A stretch of DNA of 64,000 bases, taken from contig JAQRGA010000042.1 of assembly GCA_029237695.1 (NCBI GenBank), positions 372,001 through 436,000 of the forward strand. Reading direction: 5' to 3'. Made by a program: the position numbers and the translations under genes. The stretch comes from Conchocele bisecta. Lineage: Eukaryota; Mollusca; Bivalvia; Lucinida; Thyasiridae. This document shows positions 1 to 9,178 of this stretch, piece by piece. Below the pieces are notes generated by a model, which saw nothing but the letters and a program-made list of their open reading frames with translations, did not search any database and was not told the DNA's origin. Each line of letters opens with the position of its first letter. Positions within the stretch are counted from its first letter, which is position 1.

Positions 1-2188
1 CGATAGCCCATTTCCATGTAGCTTCTTTGGCCATAGCTGCAACTGTAACCATACATGGTGCGTAAAGTAAAATAAATAAGAAGAAACTTATAATAGCGGG
101 AGTGGTCCATGAAGGGTCATTTTTCAGACTCTGCGCAAGTGATGGTGATGGATTATAAATTAATGCTGTTGATAATTTCTTTGAAGTGCTGTTAATTTCT
201 TCGGGAGGTGCAGCATCTTCCAGACTAGAACTACCTAGAGAATAAGCTGTTGCTAGGCTTGATAAAATAACTTCTTTTGCTGCAAAACCCCCGATAAGAG
301 CAATATTTGCCTGCCATGGAAAACCTGCATATTTGCTAATGTTTTCAAACCATATACCTAAACCTCCACCTATTGAATGTTTCAATGTTATTTCTTCTTC
401 CAGACCATTAAGATTTTCTAGTTTAAGCTGATAATTTTTTTGGACTGAACGTGCGGATAAAGGAGATTTAGCCATATCTACAGCATATTGAGATTTTAAA
501 GTTTCTCTTTGAATATTAAACTTTTGTTTTTGAGCTGTAGGCAGTTGCGGAAAAGTCATTAAAACCCACATAATAATAGCAATTGCAAAAATAACCGTGC
601 CTGCTTTTTTTATGAACTGCCAAACTCTACTCCATGTATGTGTAATTATTCCATACATTGTAGGTAATCTGTAAGGCGGCAGTTCCATAATAAACGGTGT
701 TGAATCGCCTTTGATGATTGTAGATCTCAAAACTACAGCGACTATTAATACAAAAAACCATGATGCTAAAGTTAATGCCAGCATAACGAGTGTTGCCTGA
801 TTTTTGAAGAAAACATCAGCAAACATGAGGTAAACAGTTGTTTTTGCACCACATACCATAAATGGTGCTGTAAGAATAGTTGCCAACCTCTCTTTTGGAC
901 TTCTTAATGTTCTTGTTGCCATAACACCGGGAACAGCACATCCACCTGGAATTCCGCCTGAAATAATAAGAGGCATTACAGATGCACCATGAAGACCAAA
1001 TATTTTAAACAGTTTATCAAGCATATATGCTACTCTTGCCATATAGCCTAAATCTTCAAGATAGCACAGCAAGGCAAACATTATTAAAATTAGCGGTGCA
1101 AAGCTTAACACCGCTCCCACACCATCTATTATTCCAGACACAACAAGAGAGCTGAGAAGTTCATTATGTATATAGGTGGTTCCAAGATTACCTAAGAAAC
1201 TGAATCCATCCTCAACCCATCCCTGAGGATATGCTCCCAGACTAAATGTCACCCAAAAAAGTGCATATAATATACCTACCATTATTATCGGACCAAGCAC
1301 TCTTTGAGTAACTATTTTATCTACTTTTTCGCTGAAACTTCTCCTGAATTTCCTGGTTTTTTCAATCACCCCTTCTTTTAGCAGGGAGCTTATATATCCA
1401 TACCTGTAATCAGCAATAATTGCTTCAGGGTAAGTATCAAGTGTTTTTTCTGTATGTTCTTCCAGTTTGGATACTATTTTTTCAAGCTCTTTTGAAATAG
1501 TTTTCTGTTTGCGACCTTTGTCTATTATTTCTGTGTCCTGCTCCATATATTTTATAGCAAGCCAGCGCGGTGGATAAACATCACTTAAAAAATTATTTTT
1601 AGTAATTAAAGCTTCCATTTGATCTAAAACTGGATTAAGATCATTGCTGTAAGAAATATTTAATTTTGATTTGCTGCTTCCCTTATTTTTAGAAATATTA
1701 ATAATTTCATCAATTATTTCAAGTGTGCCGATATTTCTTCTTGCCACACATTCTACTACAGGTACACCCAGTAATTTTGAAAGTTTGGATGAATTAAGCT
1801 GAATCCCTTCTTTTTTAATTTCATCCATCATATTCAGACCGACAATAAGTGGAGTTCCGATTTCTATAAGCTGAATTACTAAATAGAGGCTTCTTTCCAG
1901 TGCTGATGAATCAAGCATGCAGACTACAACATCAGGTTTCTCATTTAAAATAATATCTCTTGCAACTACTTCTTCTAAGGAATATGATGTTAACGAATAG
2001 GTTCCCGGTAAGTCGATGAATTTAATTTTATAGTCATCTGTTTTATAGTATCCTTCCATTCTTTCTACCGTAATTCCGGGATAGTTGCCTACTCTTGCCG
2101 TGGAGCCAGTCAGTGCGTTAAATATTGTGCTTTTACCACAATTAGGCTGTCCTGTAAGTGCTACTGTTATTTTATGTTTCTTCTGCAT
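1..2188 (-). CDS. feoB: Ferrous iron transport protein B, 3' end outside window
   Basis: GTP-dependent inner-membrane Fe(II) permease. Reading the minus strand from the ATG at 2188 gives an uninterrupted frame of about 729 codons to the left edge, so the C-terminus is missing. The N-terminal G domain shows GQPNCGKST (residues about 9-17, G1 P-loop), DLPGTYSL (G3) and NMMDE (G4). The membrane part has the Gate motif region around GGIPGGCAVPGVMATR and a second gate near GGFAAKEV. The start lies 5 nt after the feoA stop. Its ribosome binding site (AAGAGGT) overlaps the end of feoA, so the two are translationally coupled. Family assignment is certain; regulation is discussed under the upstream palindrome. 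Confidence 0.96.
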   Translation of the reverse strand, partial: MQKKHKITVALTGQPNCGKSTIFNALTGSTARVGNYPGITVERMEGYYKTDDYKIKFIDLPGTYSLTSYSLEEVVARDIILNEKPDVVVCMLDSSALERSLYLVIQLIEIGTPLIVGLNMMDEIKKEGIQLNSSKLSKLLGVPVVECVARRNIGTLEIIDEIINISKNKGSSKSKLNISYSNDLNPVLDQMEALITKNNFLSDVYPPRWLAIKYMEQDTEIIDKGRKQKTISKELEKIVSKLEEHTEKTLDTYPEAIIADYRYGYISSLLKEGVIEKTRKFRRSFSEKVDKIVTQRVLGPIIMVGILYALFWVTFSLGAYPQGWVEDGFSFLGNLGTTYIHNELLSSLVVSGIIDGVGAVLSFAPLILIMFALLCYLEDLGYMARVAYMLDKLFKIFGLHGASVMPLIISGGIPGGCAVPGVMATRTLRSPKERLATILTAPFMVCGAKTTVYLMFADVFFKNQATLVMLALTLASWFFVLIVAVVLRSTIIKGDSTPFIMELPPYRLPTMYGIITHTWSRVWQFIKKAGTVIFAIAIIMWVLMTFPQLPTAQKQKFNIQRETLKSQYAVDMAKSPLSARSVQKNYQLKLENLNGLEEEITLKHSIGGGLGIWFENISKYAGFPWQANIALIGGFAAKEVILSSLATAYSLGSSSLEDAAPPEEINSTSKKLSTALIYNPSPSLAQSLKNDPSWTTPAIISFFLFILLYAPCMVTVAAMAKEATWKWAI

Positions 2189-2193
2189 TAATA

Positions 2194-2433
2194 TTACCTC
2201 TTAATCCTACATGTTATGAAGTCAGCTTCACTGTTTCTTAGTGTTATAATATAACCTTTCATTTTAATTGCTACAGGATCATAAAGAGGAGCTTTGCCGA
2301 CAATCATGAACTCAGAACCTGATATAATTCCCATATCACGTATTCTTCTGCCAAGTTCTCCTCTGGCTTTTACTGATACGATTGTACCTATTTCATTTAT
2401 ATTCATATGTCGCAGTGGCTTTATTTTGTCCAT
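2194..2433 (-). CDS. feoA: Ferrous iron transport protein A
   Basis: Small cytoplasmic SH3-like partner of FeoB, 79 residues, the normal size for FeoA. The sequence carries the typical G-x-L-G-R-R-I-R-D-M-G-I core (residues about 26-37) and ends with the K-M-K-G-Y-I-I-T-L-R-N-S-E-A block common to FeoA domains. It starts at ATG 2433 behind a strong AAGGAGATAG ribosome binding site and is the first gene of the feoAB operon. FeoA is thought to modulate FeoB GTPase or pore activity; the exact role is not settled for the family. Confidence 0.95.
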   Translation of the reverse strand: MDKIKPLRHMNINEIGTIVSVKARGELGRRIRDMGIISGSEFMIVGKAPLYDPVAIKMKGYIITLRNSEADFITCRIKR

Positions 2434-2489
2434 TTTCTATCTCCTTAATTATGCTATTACTATTTATTGGATCAAATATCTAAACCTAC

Positions 2490-2509
2490 AACTTAGGGTG
2501 TCCTAAGTT
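2490..2509. promoter_or_regulatory. Perfect 8+4+8 palindrome upstream of feoAB (candidate metalloregulator operator)
   Basis: AACTTAGG-GTGT-CCTAAGTT is a perfect inverted repeat 57 bp upstream of the feoA start, where a promoter would lie. The TTAGG/CCTAA half-sites recall DtxR/IdeR-type operators more than Fur boxes. It could also form an RNA hairpin, but no T-run follows on the minus strand. The operator role is inferred from position and symmetry only. Confidence 0.5.
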
Positions 2510-2607
2510 TTAATACAATATAAAAAGCATAAATTGTGCCCTTTTTATTAGAAATATTCCAAATATCAATGATTACGATATTGGGTAATGCGTTTAGTAA
2601 AATGAAT

Positions 2608-3399
2608 TCAGCTAAGTTCTCTTCTATGTATATCCATTTCTAGTGCATCTTTTAAAAATGTTTTCCAGTTATTTATTCTTGCTTCACTATCTACCTCATT
2701 TATAAATTTACCTTCAAAATTTCTATTTATGACATCTAAGACTGCAACAGCTTCTAAGTTGAAAACATTGCAGAGAGTGAACAGTGTTGAGAGTTCCATG
2801 TCAACACTAAGAATTTTATATTTACGCCATTCTTCTAAAATATTTGTATACTTTGGCGGAATAAAATCTAAGTAGCCACGGCGTCCCTGAGCAGGCCAAA
2901 AAGTATCGGTTGTAACAGTAATTCCATAATGAAATTTAATATTATGATACTTCAATGTTTCTCTAAATGTATTTGTCATTTCCAGAGAAGCAACAGCTGG
3001 ATAATTTTCTGGAGCATAGTGCCTTGATGTTCCCTCCATGCGCATGGAGGCCTTAGATATAACCAAATCGCCTATATTTATATTATATTGCAATGCACCG
3101 GTGTCACCTAAGCGAATAAAATATTTTAACCCTATAGTTGCAAATTCTTCTATACCTATTCCCATGGCAGGACCACCAAGCCCCGTAGATATTACAACTA
3201 TTTTATGACCTTTTACTGTTGCTGAATAAGTAAAGTATTCTCTATTTTCATTAATATATTTGGCATCTTTATCTAAAATCTTTGCAATAGGCTCAACAAA
3301 CTGTTTATCATTAATTAAAACTGCATAGTTAGCATTTTCTATCATATCTTTTGATAAACCGATATGATAAAGTATTTCATCATTTTTGATTTTTTTCAT
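2608..3399 (-). CDS. Divergent uridine-phosphorylase-like paralogue
   Basis: Nucleoside phosphorylase fold protein closely related to the gene just upstream. ATG 3399 is preferred; an in-frame TTG at 3420 overlaps the upstream stop. Family landmarks are present: STGLGGPAMGIG, RLGDTGALQ (usually G-T-S/T-G), the HYAPENYPAVAS block and VDMELSTL at the ribose-binding Glu position. However, the N-terminal phosphate-binding G-D-P-x-R motif of Udp is replaced by INDKQF, and E-R-Y-D is replaced by G-R-R-G. It therefore may have lost phosphorolysis or changed substrate. It forms a two-gene unit with udp. The fold is sure; the activity is not. Confidence 0.75.
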   Translation of the reverse strand: MKKIKNDEILYHIGLSKDMIENANYAVLINDKQFVEPIAKILDKDAKYINENREYFTYSATVKGHKIVVISTGLGGPAMGIGIEEFATIGLKYFIRLGDTGALQYNINIGDLVISKASMRMEGTSRHYAPENYPAVASLEMTNTFRETLKYHNIKFHYGITVTTDTFWPAQGRRGYLDFIPPKYTNILEEWRKYKILSVDMELSTLFTLCNVFNLEAVAVLDVINRNFEGKFINEVDSEARINNWKTFLKDALEMDIHRRELS

Positions 3400-3412
3400 T
3401 TTATCTATTCCA

Positions 3413-4210
3413 TCAGTCAATTAAATTTCTTTTTTTCATGTCAATAAGTAAACCGGATTTTAGAGTTACTATCCAGTTTTTTTCTGCTATTTTTTTACCA
3501 TCGCTATTAGGTTCTTCGCTCTCAGTTCTCTTGGCAATAATACCACAAAAACATGCTGCTTTTAAGTCAAATACAGAACATATTGTGAACAGTGCAGAAG
3601 CTTCCATTTCAAAGTTAGAAATATTTAACGATCTCCATTCATCAATTGATCCTTTGAATGATCTCAAAATATGACCTGAATAATTATCATATCTTTCCTG
3701 TCCGGGCCAAAATGTATCTGATGAAACAGTAATTCCTATATGGTATGGTATTTTTTTTATCTTTGCTCCGTCAGCAAAAGATTGGGTCAATGAAAAAGAA
3801 GCTACTGCCGGGTAAGTTAATGGAGCATATTGTTCAGATGTTCCATCTAATTTTACTGCGGCTTTGCTTATAACGATATCCCCTAAGTTGATATGTTCCT
3901 GAATTGTTCCTGATGTTCCAAGTCTGATGAAATATTTTATACCTAATACAGCTAACTCTTCTGCAGTAACTGCAATTGCAGGACATCCCATTCCGCTTGA
4001 TACAATTAATATGTTTTGTCCGTTAAAATTTATTAAATATGAGCTATGCTGTCTTTTGCTCCGGATAAATTTAGCATTTGAATCGAGTACTTCAGCTAAA
4101 TTTTTAACTCTACTGGGATCTCCTGGAAGTATCGCATATTGTGCACCTTCCAGCATTGCACTACTGAGACCGGTGAAATAACTTTTTTTTTCAATAAATG
4201 CACTATGCAT
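3413..4210 (-). CDS. udp: Uridine phosphorylase
   Basis: Cytosolic pyrimidine-salvage enzyme (uridine + phosphate to uracil + ribose-1-phosphate), 265 residues. Diagnostic motifs seen: LPGDPSRV (phosphate loop, residues about 28-35), SSGMGCPA, RLGTSGTIQ, the SSDTFWPGQERYD uracil-site block, FKGS and NFEMEASALF (ribose-binding Met-Glu). It starts at ATG 4210 behind GGAGGAT. The next gene downstream (2608-3399) is a divergent paralogue, so the pair arose by tandem duplication. DeoD-type specificity is less likely because the Q-E-R-Y-D motif is of uridine-phosphorylase type. Confidence 0.92.
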   Translation of the reverse strand: MHSAFIEKKSYFTGLSSAMLEGAQYAILPGDPSRVKNLAEVLDSNAKFIRSKRQHSSYLINFNGQNILIVSSGMGCPAIAVTAEELAVLGIKYFIRLGTSGTIQEHINLGDIVISKAAVKLDGTSEQYAPLTYPAVASFSLTQSFADGAKIKKIPYHIGITVSSDTFWPGQERYDNYSGHILRSFKGSIDEWRSLNISNFEMEASALFTICSVFDLKAACFCGIIAKRTESEEPNSDGKKIAEKNWIVTLKSGLLIDMKKRNLID

Positions 4211-4394
4211 TGTTATCCTCCAAACTTAATTTTAATAACTATTTTATGAAAAAACTTTCATAGCTGTTCCTTACCTAATATTTAATGGAATTCCAAACTC
4301 GTTCACCTCTGTAAATTTAACTATAATAAGGCATTGAATTACTATGATGATGTGAGATATCCATAAATATATTAAAAGCATTAATAAATTTAGT

Positions 4395-4697
4395 CTATTT
4401 TATTGTTAATTTATCTGCATAACCATTATAATTATTATACAAAAGTGCAGCAGTTTCATTTGATTGATACCTACTTATATAATTATTAATTATCTGATTA
4501 TTCAGGAATAGTAAATCTAAAATTTCTTTAAAATTTAAACCTTGATTCAGCCATAATACTACTTTTATGTGATCTGCACATCTGAATAAATCATTCTGAT
4601 AACGGGGGGGAATTAGATTTAATCTTTCGGCTTCTGATAGAAATTTTTTATATTTTGTCATATTGTATATTAAACTAATATTTATAAGATTAATCAA
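4395..4697 (-). mobile_element. IS630-type transposase N-terminal remnant
   Basis: A 100-residue open frame with the sequence ADHIKVVLWLNQGLNFKEI reads like the helix-turn-helix start of an IS630 transposase, then stops. A clearly homologous but more broken copy lies at 32110-32460 on the other strand. The frame contains a run of seven G at 4604-4610. There is no DDE domain attached, so it cannot be a working transposase. The sequence around its start (about 4665-4735) reappears at 16055-16120 and may be an element end. Confidence 0.6.
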
Positions 4698-4770
4698 TAT
4701 CTTACTAAAAATAATTTGGTTTTAGTATAATATAAAATCTAATTAAAATTTCAAAATATTTTTTATGGAT

Positions 4771-5455
4771 TAAAAAGGTTCTTTAGCTAATCGTATAAAT
4801 TTAACAATTGTATCTAATACTTTAATGATAGTATGCGGTATTGCTGTTATTTCGCCATTTGTAGTAAAAGGTGCGGCAGCGGCAGAATTTCAATCTTCTT
4901 TATCATATACAGGATTTGATATTTTTCTTAATTTTTTATCATTTATGGGATTTACATATTGGATAGTTACTTTTCTTGTAAATTATTTGCATATTACTCC
5001 TGAAATTTCTAATTTTGGACTAAGTTTATTCTGGTTTTTACATGCAGCGGGATGTATGCTTGCCGGCATTGGTCTGATGTTTATCAAGGTAGATATATAT
5101 AATTTATTCAGTTATTATTGCTTTGATAGGTTATATAATGATGCTTATCGCCATATCAGTTCTTGGTTTAGGGTGTTCATGTATTTATGCTTCATCTATT
5201 TCTTTTGGAACACTTCTTCTTAAAAAACATTCACCGCGTCTTGTAAGTTTTTTTATTGCCTCAGCAGGTGCCAGTACAATGGACGCACAGCTTTACTCAA
5301 GCTATATTCAAGGAGCCTATGGCATCCCCCCCCATCTCCCCTCTGCCATAATAAGATTAAGTGTTATCTTTATGGTTTGTCTTTTGATAATAATAATCTA
5401 TGTATCTATTAGCAAAAAAGTTAGAAAAACAGGCACCTTGGAAAGAATAGAATAA
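4771..5455 (+). pseudogene. TsgA-type MFS transporter, 5' truncated and frameshifted
   Basis: Two overlapping frames, 4825-5223 and 5123-5455, together match the C-terminal half of an MFS permease. The first gives FMGFTYWIVTFLVNYL and an N-F-G-L-S-x-F-W helix. The second gives LGLGCSCIYASSISFG and LKKHSPRLVSFF, resembling E. coli TsgA. The frame change falls near 5125-5150. The N-terminal helices are missing, and the DNA before 4771 is IS-derived. A tract of eight C at 5326-5333 lies inside the second frame. Not expected to be functional. Confidence 0.7.
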
Positions 5456-5475
5456 ATAATTTTAGATATGGTAGT

Positions 5476-5509
5476 CTAATAGATTAAATATAAAAATTTA
5501 ATCTGTTAG
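5476..5509. terminator. Hairpin between convergent tsgA-like pseudogene and argH
   Basis: A 14-bp stem (CTAATAGATTAAAT paired with ATTTAATCTGTTAG, one G-T wobble) with a 6-nt loop. T-rich sequence follows on the plus strand. It sits between converging genes and probably ends transcription from at least one side. Confidence 0.6.
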
Positions 5510-5525
5510 GTTTTAATTATATTTT

Positions 5526-6896
5526 TTACTCTAGATTATCATTCCAGAATTTAATCTGTTTTCTAACTTCTTCAGGAGCTGTTGCTCCAAATAATTTTCT
5601 TTTTTTAATACTTTCTTCAGGATAAAAGAGTTTAGTACATTCATCATCTGCTTCAGGAACAGAAATTTTCATCTCTTCTAGACTTAGTTTATTTAGTAAT
5701 TTATTATTGTTTTTACACCATTTTACTAATGAACCGACTCTGTGGTGAGCAATTCTAAAAGGAACACCCAGTTCAACAAGTCTTTCAGCTAGGTCTGTAG
5801 CCATTAATGCCGGGTCAGACGCTGCCTGAAGCATTCTATCTTTTTTAATATTCATTGTAGCAATCATAGGAGGGTAAACAGCAAGAAGTTTCCTAACTGT
5901 ATCTATTGCATCAAATACCGGTTCTTTATCTTCCTGCAGATCTCTGTTGTATGTTAATGGAAGGCCTTTTAAAATAGTTAGAAGTGAAAAGAGATGCCCA
6001 AATAATCTTCCTGTTTTTCCTCTGGCTATTTCAGCTATATCAGGATTTTTTTTCTGAGGCATTAAGCTTGACCCAGTGCAAAATGCATCTGCAAGTTCAA
6101 TAAAATTAAACTCGGCAGAAGACCATAGGATAATATCTTCTGATAATCTTGAAATATGCATTCCAAAAATTGAAAGTGCAGCAAGGAGCTCGCATGCAAA
6201 ATCTCTATCGGCAACAGCATCCATACTATTTCTGGATATAGAAGGAAAATTCAGTAATTTACATGTTATGTCTCTTTGTATTTTTAAAGTGGAGCCCGCG
6301 AGGGCACCTGATCCCAAAGGCATTACATTTAATCTATTTTTGCAGTCAATCAAACGGCTCTTATCTCTATCCAGCATTTCAATATATGCCATGAGATGAT
6401 GAGCGAATAGTATTGGCTGAGCACGCTGTAGATGTGTGTAACCTGGTAGAATTGTATCTCTGTTTTGTGTAGCCTGTTTGAGTATGGCAATTTGAAAAAG
6501 TTTGATACCTTCTATCATTTGATCAATTTGATCGCGTAGGTATAACCTAAAATCGAGGGCTATTTGATCATTTCTGCTTCTGGCTGTATGTAATCTTGCA
6601 CCTTCTTCGCCAATATGTTCAATTAATGCACTTTCAATATGCATGTGGATGTCTTCAAGCTTAATATCATATTTGAAATTTCCACATTCAATTTTTTTTT
6701 CAATATCACTTAAGCTGTCTATTATTGTTTTTGCAGACTCCGCTGATATTATTTTTGATTCAGATAGCATTTGTGCATGTGCTTTACTGCCCTTAATATC
6801 ATATTTATATAATCTCTTATCGAAAGAGATTGATTCGCTAAATTCTGTTAAAATTTTATCTGGAGTGCCTTCAAAGCGTCCATCCCATAATGACAT
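5526..6896 (-). CDS. argH: Argininosuccinate lyase
   Basis: Last enzyme of arginine synthesis: argininosuccinate to arginine + fumarate. It is a cytosolic tetramer of the fumarase/aspartase superfamily. 456 residues, normal length. Visible landmarks: N-terminal LWDGRFEG, the MHIESALI block, HTARSRNDQIALDFRLY, PGYTHLQRAQP and the family signature GSSLMPQKKNPD. ATG 6896 follows AGGAG. It stands alone between a terminator-like hairpin and pgsA, on the same strand as pgsA and rimO. No arginine repressor site was recognised. Confidence 0.97.
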   Translation of the reverse strand: MSLWDGRFEGTPDKILTEFSESISFDKRLYKYDIKGSKAHAQMLSESKIISAESAKTIIDSLSDIEKKIECGNFKYDIKLEDIHMHIESALIEHIGEEGARLHTARSRNDQIALDFRLYLRDQIDQMIEGIKLFQIAILKQATQNRDTILPGYTHLQRAQPILFAHHLMAYIEMLDRDKSRLIDCKNRLNVMPLGSGALAGSTLKIQRDITCKLLNFPSISRNSMDAVADRDFACELLAALSIFGMHISRLSEDIILWSSAEFNFIELADAFCTGSSLMPQKKNPDIAEIARGKTGRLFGHLFSLLTILKGLPLTYNRDLQEDKEPVFDAIDTVRKLLAVYPPMIATMNIKKDRMLQAASDPALMATDLAERLVELGVPFRIAHHRVGSLVKWCKNNNKLLNKLSLEEMKISVPEADDECTKLFYPEESIKKRKLFGATAPEEVRKQIKFWNDNLE

Positions 6897-7054
6897 AATA
6901 AATCTCCTAAACCGGTGTAAGCGGAATTAATTAATGAAAAGTAAGAATTTTTAAATAATATAAGTTGATATTTGAAGTTCTTAAAATGATTTAAGAATAC
7001 AATGCATGAAAAAATATTTAAGCAGGGAAAAAGTATAAGTAATCAAAAATATTT

Positions 7055-7642
7055 TCAATCTAAAAATAAATGTCTGTATCTTATAAAGTAGTTTAAACCT
7101 GAATAGATCGTTATTAGGGCAACCAGCAACATAGCTATTATCCAGAAAATTTTAACTACTCCGCATAATGGCAGAAGATTTAGCCATATAAGACCTCCGA
7201 AACCAAAAAATGTCATCTGTGTTACAGTTTTAATTTTTCCAAGTTTATCTGCTACAATAATTTCTCCCTTTGTAGCAGCAAGAGATCTTAATCCTGTAAC
7301 AAAGAATTCTCTTGCTAGAACAACTACAACAATCCATCCTGAAAGCATAGCATGTTTTGTAATGGGATTTATCGTATCTACAAAAATCATAAAAATTGTC
7401 ATTACAAAAATTTTATCTGCAAGAGGATCAATAAGTTTACCAAAATTACTCACAAGATTATATTTTCTGGCAATTTGTCCATCAAGTAAATCTGTATAAG
7501 CGGCAATAACAGTAAGAACAACAGCAATAATCTGAATTATATAAGCAGTCGGTTGAGAAAATTTATAATAAATATTAGCTAAAATTAAGACTATAAATAC
7601 TAAAACTATTCGGCTTACAGTTATCTTATTTGGTAAATTCAT
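7055..7642 (-). CDS. pgsA: CDP-diacylglycerol-glycerol-3-phosphate 3-phosphatidyltransferase
   Basis: Integral membrane enzyme making phosphatidylglycerol phosphate from CDP-diacylglycerol and glycerol-3-phosphate, 195 residues. The CDP-alcohol phosphotransferase signature D-G-x2-A-R-x8-G-x3-D-x3-D is complete, starting at DGQIARKY. It begins MNLPNKITVSRI, the usual PgsA start, at ATG 7642 behind AAGGA. It is 20 nt downstream of rimO and probably co-transcribed with it. Confidence 0.95.
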   Translation of the reverse strand: MNLPNKITVSRIVLVFIVLILANIYYKFSQPTAYIIQIIAVVLTVIAAYTDLLDGQIARKYNLVSNFGKLIDPLADKIFVMTIFMIFVDTINPITKHAMLSGWIVVVVLAREFFVTGLRSLAATKGEIIVADKLGKIKTVTQMTFFGFGGLIWLNLLPLCGVVKIFWIIAMLLVALITIYSGLNYFIRYRHLFLD

Positions 7643-7662
7643 AAAAATCCTTGTGAAAATAA

Positions 7663-9018
7663 TTAAACTAATTTTCCCTCTAAATCAAAATCAGAATATC
7701 CTGTAATTTTAGCTGATACCATATCACCAATTTGAACTTTTTTTTTGGAATAAATAACAACACTGTTATCAATGTCAGGAGAATCCATGTAGGTTCTTCC
7801 ATGAAGATAATTACTATCTATATTATCAATGATAACATCAAACTTTTTGCCTACAAGTTCTTTATTAAAACTTATAGAGTTTCCTCTATGAAGTTCCTGC
7901 ACAATATCAGCTCTTTTAGCTGCTGTATCATTACTGATTTGATTGTTCATTCTAAAAGCTTTAGTATCAGGTTCAGGAAAAAATGGGAATACTCCAACTC
8001 TTTCAAATCTATATTCAGAGATAAAATCGCATAGTTCATTAAACTCTCTCTCTGTTTCTCCTGGAAATCCAACAATGAATGTTGTTCTGAAAATTAGATT
8101 TGGAATTGACTCTCTTAGTCTTTTAATCGTATTTTTAATTTCTTCTGCAGTAATTTTGCGATTCATAGATTTAAGTATTTTATCAGATATATGTTGTAGA
8201 GGAATATCAAGATAAGGTATGATATGTTCGGAATTTTTTAATGCAACAATAAATTCATCAGATATAGTTTCAGGATGCAGATAATGGAGTCTAATCCAAT
8301 GTTTGCCATCAATTTCATCCAGTTTAGTAATTAATGATGTCAGAGTACCATTTTTATATTTTTTATCTCTTCCAAATGCAGTAATATCCTGTGCTATGAT
8401 TAATAACTCTTTTGCTCCGCCATTTAATAAATTTTTAGTTTCTTTTATTATAGAATTTTCTTCTCTACTTCTTAGTGTTCCTCTAATACTTGGAATAGAG
8501 CAGTATGTACATCTGTTATCACAGCCTTCAGCTATTTTAACATAGGCGAAATGAGATGGTGTGAGTTGAAGTCTTGGTGTTGTGTCATTGTACAAATAAT
8601 CAGGACTGAAATCGCAAAATACTTTTTTTCCAGTACCATTTAAATCTGAATAAAGTGAAATTATTTTTTCAGGAAGTTGCTGTAATTCGCTTATTCCCAT
8701 CCATAAGTCAACTTGGGAGAATAGCTTTTGATATTCGCCTTTTTTATCCCATTGTGTTAAACATCCTGTAACAATAAGTTTTCTATTTTCTGTATCTTCT
8801 TTTTTCCAGATAATAGCTTCGTTGATATTATCTTCAGCTTCCTGTCTGGCAGGAGGAATAAATGCACAGGTATTAATAACATAAATTGATGCTTCATTGG
8901 AATCATCTGTAATTCCAATTCCTTTTTTTAATAGAGAAGCTGCCATAACTTCAGTATCTACAAAATTTTTTGAACATCCTAAACTAACGAAATATACATA
9001 AAGCAGTTGATTATCCAT
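7663..9018 (-). CDS. rimO: Ribosomal protein S12 methylthiotransferase
   Basis: Radical-SAM enzyme that methylthiolates an Asp of ribosomal protein S12, 451 residues. N-terminal UPF0004 domain with FVSLGCSKNFVDTE (first cluster Cys), NTCAF and VTGCLTQ. The radical-SAM cluster motif is CDNRCTYCSIP. There is a C-terminal TRAM domain. The DFSPDYLYNDTTPRLQLTP block before the radical-SAM motif and the S-L-G-C-x-K-N start favour RimO over MiaB. It starts at ATG 9018, 19 nt downstream of a 40-bp perfect palindrome. Confidence 0.95.
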   Translation of the reverse strand: MDNQLLYVYFVSLGCSKNFVDTEVMAASLLKKGIGITDDSNEASIYVINTCAFIPPARQEAEDNINEAIIWKKEDTENRKLIVTGCLTQWDKKGEYQKLFSQVDLWMGISELQQLPEKIISLYSDLNGTGKKVFCDFSPDYLYNDTTPRLQLTPSHFAYVKIAEGCDNRCTYCSIPSIRGTLRSREENSIIKETKNLLNGGAKELLIIAQDITAFGRDKKYKNGTLTSLITKLDEIDGKHWIRLHYLHPETISDEFIVALKNSEHIIPYLDIPLQHISDKILKSMNRKITAEEIKNTIKRLRESIPNLIFRTTFIVGFPGETEREFNELCDFISEYRFERVGVFPFFPEPDTKAFRMNNQISNDTAAKRADIVQELHRGNSISFNKELVGKKFDVIIDNIDSNYLHGRTYMDSPDIDNSVVIYSKKKVQIGDMVSAKITGYSDFDLEGKLV

Positions 9019-9036
9019 TATTGATCTTTCTGATTT

Positions 9037-9076
9037 TATAATTGAATGATATTATATATAATATCATTCAATTATA
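9037..9076. repeat. 40-bp perfect AT palindrome between glgA and rimO
   Basis: Every base from 9037 to 9056 pairs with 9057-9076; the half-site is TATAATTGAATGATATTATA. It lies 19 nt before the rimO start codon and 102 nt after the glgA stop. There is no T-run on the minus side, so a classical terminator is doubtful. It would form a long hairpin in any glgA-rimO read-through RNA. Confidence 0.85.
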
Positions 9077-9178
9077 CTAATATAACAACTTACTGCGAAT
9101 ATTTATATTCCAATTATAAGGCTTTACAAAACGATGTAAAAAATGGATAATATTAATTACATGCAGATTATATCTAAA

